Part shown: in pieces, positions 5,907-9,630 of the stretch | How positions within the stretch are numbered: position 1 is the stretch's first letter | Layout of the letters: every line of letters begins with the position of its first letter | DNA from: Desulfovibrio sp. | GTDB lineage: Bacteria; Desulfobacterota; Desulfovibrionia; Desulfovibrionales; Desulfovibrionaceae | Assembly: GCA_031275955.1 (NCBI GenBank) | Contig: JAISNZ010000159.1 | Span: forward strand, 1 to 9,630 | Length of the DNA: 9,630 bases | Reading direction: 5' to 3' | Program-made: the position numbers and the translations under genes | Notes under the pieces: model-generated | What the model saw: only the letters and a program-made list of their open reading frames with translations | Told to the model about the DNA's origin: nothing | The model's database searches: none

Positions 5907-8242
5907 GCCTCGCCTCCCGCGGGCGTGTAATCCATGAGGCGCTGTCTGGGCAGGAAGCCGGCCTGCCGGATGATCTGGCGGATCTGCCGGCGGTTGAGGC
6001 GGAAGGAAACGCCGGCGGCGGCCACCACGTTTTCTTCGATCATGAGGGAGCCGAAGTCGTTGGCGCCGAAAAAAAGGGCCAGTTGGGCCACCTGCGGTCC
6101 CATGGTGACCCAGGAAACCTGGAGGTTGGACACGTTGTCCAGAACCAGACGGGAGACGGCCAGCATGCGCAGATAGGCCTGGGCCGTCTCCGGCGGGCGG
6201 CGCAGGGCGGTGTTGGCCGGCTGGAAGGTCCAGGGGATGAAGGCGGTAAAGCCGCCGCTTTTATCCTGCTGGCTGCGAAGGGCAAAGAGGTGATCCAGGC
6301 GTTCCCCGTCATCCTCTTCATGCCCGAACATCATGGTGGCGGTGGTTTTCAGGCCCTTCCGGTGCGCCCTGTCCATGACCTCCAACCAGGCCTGGGCGGA
6401 GCACTTGTCCGGGGAAACCTCCCGGCGCACCCGGTCAACCAGAATTTCCGCGCCGCCGCCGGGGATGGAGGCAAGGCCCGCCGCCATAAGGCGGGAGAGG
6501 ACCGTATCCGTGTCCAGTCCTTCCCGTTGGGCGAAGAAGGCGATTTCCGGCGGGGAAAAGGCATGGATATGGATGGCGGGATAGTTCCGGCGTATCCAGG
6601 CGAGCATCTCTTGGTAAAAGGCCAGGGGCAGATCGGGATTGTGCCCGCCCTGGAGAAGGATCTGGTTTCCGCCGAGGCTGAGGGTTTCGCGCAGTTTCCT
6701 GTCCAGATCCTCCCGGCTGAGGACAAAGCCCTGGGGATGTCCCGGCGGCCGGTGAAAGGCGCAAAAACGGCAGCCGCAGACGCAGATGTTGGTATAGTTG
6801 ATGTTGCGATCCGCCACATAGGTTACCACAGGGTCCGGATGGAGGGCCAGACGGGCCGCGTGGGCCAAGGCTCCCAAGGTGAAGAGATCCGTCTCATGGT
6901 AGAGGATATCGGCTTCCCGCCGGTTGAGGCGTCTGTCCGGGTCTGCCTCCTTCGGGGCGGAGGGCGCTCCTCCCGGGGAGGCGGCGTAAGCGGCGCGAAG
7001 CCGCCTGAGCAGACGGGCCGCTTCCCGGGAAAGGCCCGCGCGGACGTCCCGGCTGAGGGCCTGCCGGGAGGAGGCGGCAGGCGTTTCCGCGGCGGAAGGG
7101 GAGGCGGCCCCGCAGGTCCCGGTCTCCTGCTGGTGTTGAAAAAGGGCGTCGCGGTTGACGGGAAGAAAGCCGCAGCCGCGGATCATGGTTTCCAATTGCC
7201 GGCGGGTAAGGCACCGGACGGCGTCAGCCCCGGCCATGCGTCCGATGTGTTCTTCCTCGATGGTGCCGTCCAGATCGTCGGCGCCGAAACTGAGGGCCGC
7301 CTGGGCCGGCTTGACGCCCAGCATGACCCAGTAGGCCTTGATATGCGGGATGTTGTCCAGCATCAGGCGGGAGACGGCGATGGTGCGCAGGCGGTCCAGA
7401 CCGGCATCCGCCGGGGGGGAACGGTCCTCGTGCTTCAGGAGCGCGGCCAGGGGGTTGTTTTCCGCCTGGAAGGGCAGGGGGATGAAGCAGAGAAAGCCGC
7501 CGCTCCTGTCCTGCTGTTCGCGGAGGGCAATTAGGTGATCCACCCGATCCGCCGGGCTTTCCACATGGCCGAAGAGCATGGTGCAGTTGCTGGAGATCCC
7601 GAGGGAATGGGCTTCTCCGGCAATGCGCAGATAGTCGGCGCCCGGCATTTTCCCCGGACAGATCTGTTCCCGGACGGCAGGGGCGAAGATCTCCGCCCCG
7701 CCTCCCGTGAGCATCCGCACCCCGGCCTCGCGCAGGCGCAGGAGGACGTCGCGGGTGCCGCAGCCGTGCAGGGCGGCCAGATGGGCCACCTCCGTCACGG
7801 TAAGGGCCTTGAGCGCTGCCTGGGGCCGCAGTTCCCGCAAGGCGCGGAAAAGGTCTTCAAACCACTCCAGCCTCAGGCCGGGGTGGCAGCCGCCCACCAG
7901 ATGGATCTCGGCAAAGGGATGGCCGCCGTCATCCAGCGCCCTGGCGATAATCTCCTCCCGGGTCAGGGTAAAGGCCCCCGGCTGGCCTTCCGAGCGCCGG
8001 AAGGCGCAGAAACGGCAGTTGGCGACACAGAGGTTGCTGTAGTTGATCTGGCGGTTGCGGACGAAAAAGGTCCGCGGTCCGTGCAGGCGGATGCGGCGGT
8101 GATGCGCCAGAGCGCCGACGGCCAGGATGTCCGGACAGGCGAACAGGGCCTCGCCCTCGGCCCGCGTCAGGCGCCCGCCCGCGCGGACCTTGCGCCGGAT
8201 CTCCGAAAGCCCCAGGCGGGCATAGTGGGCGGCGGAAAACAT
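5903..8242 (-). CDS. Fused aminofutalosine synthase MqnE and dehypoxanthine futalosine cyclase MqnC
   Basis: This 779-residue protein carries two complete radical-SAM enzymes in tandem, each about the length of a stand-alone family member. Residues ~1-366 match MqnE, which joins a SAM-derived adenosyl group to MqnA's product to form aminodeoxyfutalosine: cluster cysteines C72, C76, C79, IHLVGGCHP (113-121) and GGGAEIFAPAVREQICPGK (180-198). Residues ~438-775 match MqnC, which cyclises dehypoxanthine futalosine: C487, C491, C494, LLQGGHNPDLPL (529-540), GGGAEILVDRV (595-605) and IPWTFQPANT (669-678). The two are joined by a ~70-residue Ala/Ser/Pro-rich linker with no recognisable domain. Both binding motifs are intact, so both halves look active. 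The reactions are not consecutive: MqnB must act between them. The start ATG has AGGAG eleven bases upstream, a slightly long spacing. The ORF is uninterrupted, with no sign that the junction is a sequencing artefact. Confidence 0.93.
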   Translation of the reverse strand: MFSAAHYARLGLSEIRRKVRAGGRLTRAEGEALFACPDILAVGALAHHRRIRLHGPRTFFVRNRQINYSNLCVANCRFCAFRRSEGQPGAFTLTREEIIARALDDGGHPFAEIHLVGGCHPGLRLEWFEDLFRALRELRPQAALKALTVTEVAHLAALHGCGTRDVLLRLREAGVRMLTGGGAEIFAPAVREQICPGKMPGADYLRIAGEAHSLGISSNCTMLFGHVESPADRVDHLIALREQQDRSGGFLCFIPLPFQAENNPLAALLKHEDRSPPADAGLDRLRTIAVSRLMLDNIPHIKAYWVMLGVKPAQAALSFGADDLDGTIEEEHIGRMAGADAVRCLTRRQLETMIRGCGFLPVNRDALFQHQQETGTCGAASPSAAETPAASSRQALSRDVRAGLSREAARLLRRLRAAYAASPGGAPSAPKEADPDRRLNRREADILYHETDLFTLGALAHAARLALHPDPVVTYVADRNINYTNICVCGCRFCAFHRPPGHPQGFVLSREDLDRKLRETLSLGGNQILLQGGHNPDLPLAFYQEMLAWIRRNYPAIHIHAFSPPEIAFFAQREGLDTDTVLSRLMAAGLASIPGGGAEILVDRVRREVSPDKCSAQAWLEVMDRAHRKGLKTTATMMFGHEEDDGERLDHLFALRSQQDKSGGFTAFIPWTFQPANTALRRPPETAQAYLRMLAVSRLVLDNVSNLQVSWVTMGPQVAQLALFFGANDFGSLMIEENVVAAAGVSFRLNRRQIRQIIRQAGFLPRQRLMDYTPAGGEA

Positions 8243-8270
8243 CGTTGCCGTATCTCCTGGAAAAGGCCGG

Positions 8271-8299
8271 GCGGTTCACCTCTTTCCTGCGTGAACCGC
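8271..8299. promoter_or_regulatory. Inverted repeat 28 bp upstream of the mqn operon
   Basis: GCGGTTCAC (8271-8279) and GTGAACCGC (8291-8299) are perfect 9-bp arms around an 11-nt spacer. The element lies between the ychF stop and the mqnE-mqnC start, close enough to the ribosome-binding site to act as an operator or leader hairpin. Read on the minus strand it is followed by CCGGCCTTTTCC, a poor terminator tail. I see no clear sigma-70 promoter in this gap. Confidence 0.45.
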
Positions 8300-8315
8300 T
8301 TTACTGCCGACTCAG

Positions 8316-8346
8316 GCCGCTTCGCGGCGCATCGGCCTTACGGCCG
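8316..8346. repeat. Pair of short GC-rich palindromes
   Basis: GCCGC/GCGGC (8316-8320 and 8324-8328, 3-nt loop) is followed at once by CGGCC/GGCCG (8333-8337 and 8342-8346, 4-nt loop). The two can also pair with each other, GCGGC at 8324-8328 with GCCGC at 8343-8347. The layout resembles a dispersed extragenic palindrome, but only one copy is present in this window. Confidence 0.4.
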
Positions 8347-8350
8347 CTGT

Positions 8351-8376
8351 TTACTGATTTCTGCGGAAAGCAGTAA
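8351..8376. terminator. Long hairpin 10 bp after ychF
   Basis: TTACTGATTTC (8351-8361) pairs with GAAAGCAGTAA (8366-8376): ten of eleven positions match, with one internal A-G mismatch, around a 4-nt loop. Lying just past the ychF stop, it is the likeliest 3' end for that transcript. On the minus strand no T run follows the stem, so factor-independent termination is uncertain. Confidence 0.45.
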
Positions 8377-8386
8377 GGGGGGAAAA

Positions 8387-9484
8387 TCAGACATTGAAGA
8401 GAAAATGGGCCACATCGGCATCCTTGAGGACGTATTCCCTGCCCTCCGCCCGCAGCAGGCCGGCGCTCCGGGCCGCGGCCTCGGAGCCGAGGCGCATGTA
8501 GTCCGCATAGGCAATGATCTCCGCCCGGATAAAGCCGTACTCAAAATCGGAATGAATGACCCCGGCCCCCTGAGGGGCCTTGCAGCCCTGGGGAACGGTC
8601 CAGGCCCGCGCCTCCTTGGGACCGGCGGTGAAAAAACTGATCAGGCCCAGAGCGGCATAGCCGGCCCGGATGACCTGTTCCAGCCCTGCCGAGGCGATTC
8701 CGTACGAGGAGAGCAGTTCGGCCCGTTCCTCAAGGGGCAGCCCCTGAAGCTCCTCCTCGATTTTGGCGCAGACCGTCACCAGCGGGGCGGCGCGTTTCCC
8801 GGCCTGGGCGCGGAGGGCGCGGACATGGGCGTTGTCCCGGCCCAGGGAGGCCTCATCGACATTGGCGCAGTATATGATTTTTTTGGCTGTCAGCAGGCCG
8901 GCTTCACGCAGAGATTGCCGCAGGGCCTCACTGCCGCTGTCAGGGGCGGAGGCGGCGGGATTGCCCGCGTCCAGATGGGCCAGGAGTTTTTCCCATTCCC
9001 CGGCCAGAGCGGCCATGGCTTTGTCCCCCTTGACCTTTCTGGCGCGTTCCAGGCGTTTTTCCACATTCTGGATGTCGGCCAGCAGCAGTTCGGTTTCCAC
9101 GCTGTCCACATCGCGCAGGGGATCAACCTTCCCCTCCACATGGGCGATATTGTCGTCCTCAAAGCAGCGCACCACCTCAAGGATGGCGGCGCATTCGCGG
9201 ATGTTGGCCAGAAACTGGTTCCCCAGTCCTTCGCCTTTGCTGGCCCCGCGCACCAGCCCGGCGATGTCGATGAAGTCCACCACGGCATGGGTGATCTTTT
9301 GCGGCCTGACCAGGGCGGCCAGGGCGTCCAGGCGCTCGTCGGGCACGGAAACCGTGGCCTTGTTCGGTTCAATGGTGCAAAAGGGATAGTTGGCCGCCTC
9401 GGCGTTCCGGGCCTGGGTCAGGGCGTTGAAAAGCGTTGATTTGCCCACATTGGGCAGACCGACGATACCTATGCTCAGGGGCAT
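8387..9484 (-). CDS. ychF: Redox-regulated ATPase YchF (Obg-like, OLA1 family)
   Basis: YchF is a universally conserved ribosome-associated P-loop protein of the TRAFAC/Obg group that hydrolyses ATP rather than GTP and is linked to translation and stress responses. The 365-residue protein has the normal family length. The P-loop is GLPNVGKST (9-17); the switch-II region runs DIAGLVRGASKGEGLGNQFL (73-92); the base-recognition motif is NVDE (208-211), the NxxE form that explains ATP preference in place of GTPase NKxD. A helical insert spans about 127-200, and a C-terminal TGS domain (about 280-363) contains FFTAGPKEARAW and APQGAGVIHSDFEYGFIRAE. The ATG at 9484 has AAGGAG seven bases upstream. 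It is the first gene of the minus-strand run seen here, and is separated from the mqn genes by a hairpin-rich gap, so it is probably its own transcription unit. Confidence 0.97.
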   Translation of the reverse strand: MPLSIGIVGLPNVGKSTLFNALTQARNAEAANYPFCTIEPNKATVSVPDERLDALAALVRPQKITHAVVDFIDIAGLVRGASKGEGLGNQFLANIRECAAILEVVRCFEDDNIAHVEGKVDPLRDVDSVETELLLADIQNVEKRLERARKVKGDKAMAALAGEWEKLLAHLDAGNPAASAPDSGSEALRQSLREAGLLTAKKIIYCANVDEASLGRDNAHVRALRAQAGKRAAPLVTVCAKIEEELQGLPLEERAELLSSYGIASAGLEQVIRAGYAALGLISFFTAGPKEARAWTVPQGCKAPQGAGVIHSDFEYGFIRAEIIAYADYMRLGSEAAARSAGLLRAEGREYVLKDADVAHFLFNV

Positions 9485-9522
9485 GGGTTCTCCTTGCGGC
9501 GGGCTGGGGGTCTAGGAGCCTG

Positions 9523-9551
9523 TCGGACAAGTTTTCTGTTCAAGTGTCCGA
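9523..9551. repeat. Inverted repeat upstream of ychF
   Basis: TCGGACA (9523-9529) and TGTCCGA (9545-9551) form 7-bp arms with a 15-nt spacer. On the minus strand a run of five Ts precedes it rather than following it, so it is not a terminator for either direction in the usual form. It could be an operator in the ychF leader, or part of an insertion-sequence end continuing to the right. In 9552-9630 I see no coding region or convincing promoter. Confidence 0.35.
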
Positions 9552-9630
9552 AAAAGCGCACCGAGTTGAAAGAAAAACAGAAATGTGAGCCAATATGCAT
9601 GAAGACTGCTCTCATTGACCTGTGAAGTAC

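Noticed and set aside
4956..5930. A 324-residue plus-strand open frame opposite mqnA.
   Set aside because: It is antisense to a well-supported MqnA gene with an ATGA overlap and a good ribosome-binding site, and it shows no recognisable domain.
6083..9439. Two very long plus-strand open frames (6083-7534 and 7535-9439) opposite the mqn and ychF genes.
   Set aside because: They are antisense shadows of high-GC genes. Their translations are Gly/Ala/Gln/Arg-rich with no domain, while the minus-strand frames carry clear radical-SAM and YchF motifs.

Overview
The window looks like a chromosome-to-island junction from a GC-rich bacterium, most likely a delta-proteobacterium of the Desulfovibrio/Bilophila type. 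The taxonomy is inference. It rests on the high GC of the right-hand two thirds, a tRNA gene with encoded CCA, and menaquinone synthesis by the futalosine route. No 16S rRNA or lineage-restricted marker is present.

Left part (about 1-3760): accessory DNA. It opens with the 3' part of a C5-cytosine DNA methyltransferase gene. This overlaps by one base a complete GIY-YIG restriction endonuclease gene resembling Eco29kI, so the two form a type II restriction-modification pair. Facing them is a large AT-rich gene for a protein that joins an HsdR-like PD-(D/E)XK nuclease domain to a P-loop NTPase core and a helical/winged-helix C-terminus. It matches no named defence system that I recognise and is the best candidate here for an undescribed antiviral effector. 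A tRNA-Val(CAC) gene ends at 3803 with its 3' end pointing towards this block, the usual geometry of an island inserted at a tRNA 3' end. The matching far attachment site and any integrase would lie left of the window.

Right part (about 3800-9630): GC-rich, core-type DNA with every protein gene on the minus strand. Read in the direction of transcription it has ychF (a P-loop ATPase of the Obg-related group); then a 144-bp gap packed with inverted repeats; then a probable operon of a fused mqnE-mqnC gene (two radical-SAM enzymes in one chain), mqnA (chorismate dehydratase, ATGA overlap) and an EamA/DMT-family transporter 27 bp further on. A strong hairpin follows the transporter, and then the tRNA-Val gene has its own promoter and terminator.

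How the genes work together: MqnA makes 3-enolpyruvyl-benzoate from chorismate. The MqnE half joins it to S-adenosylmethionine to give aminodeoxyfutalosine. After removal of the purine base by MqnB, which is not in this window, the MqnC half cyclises the product towards the naphthoquinone of menaquinone. The left block is best read as a small defence cluster.
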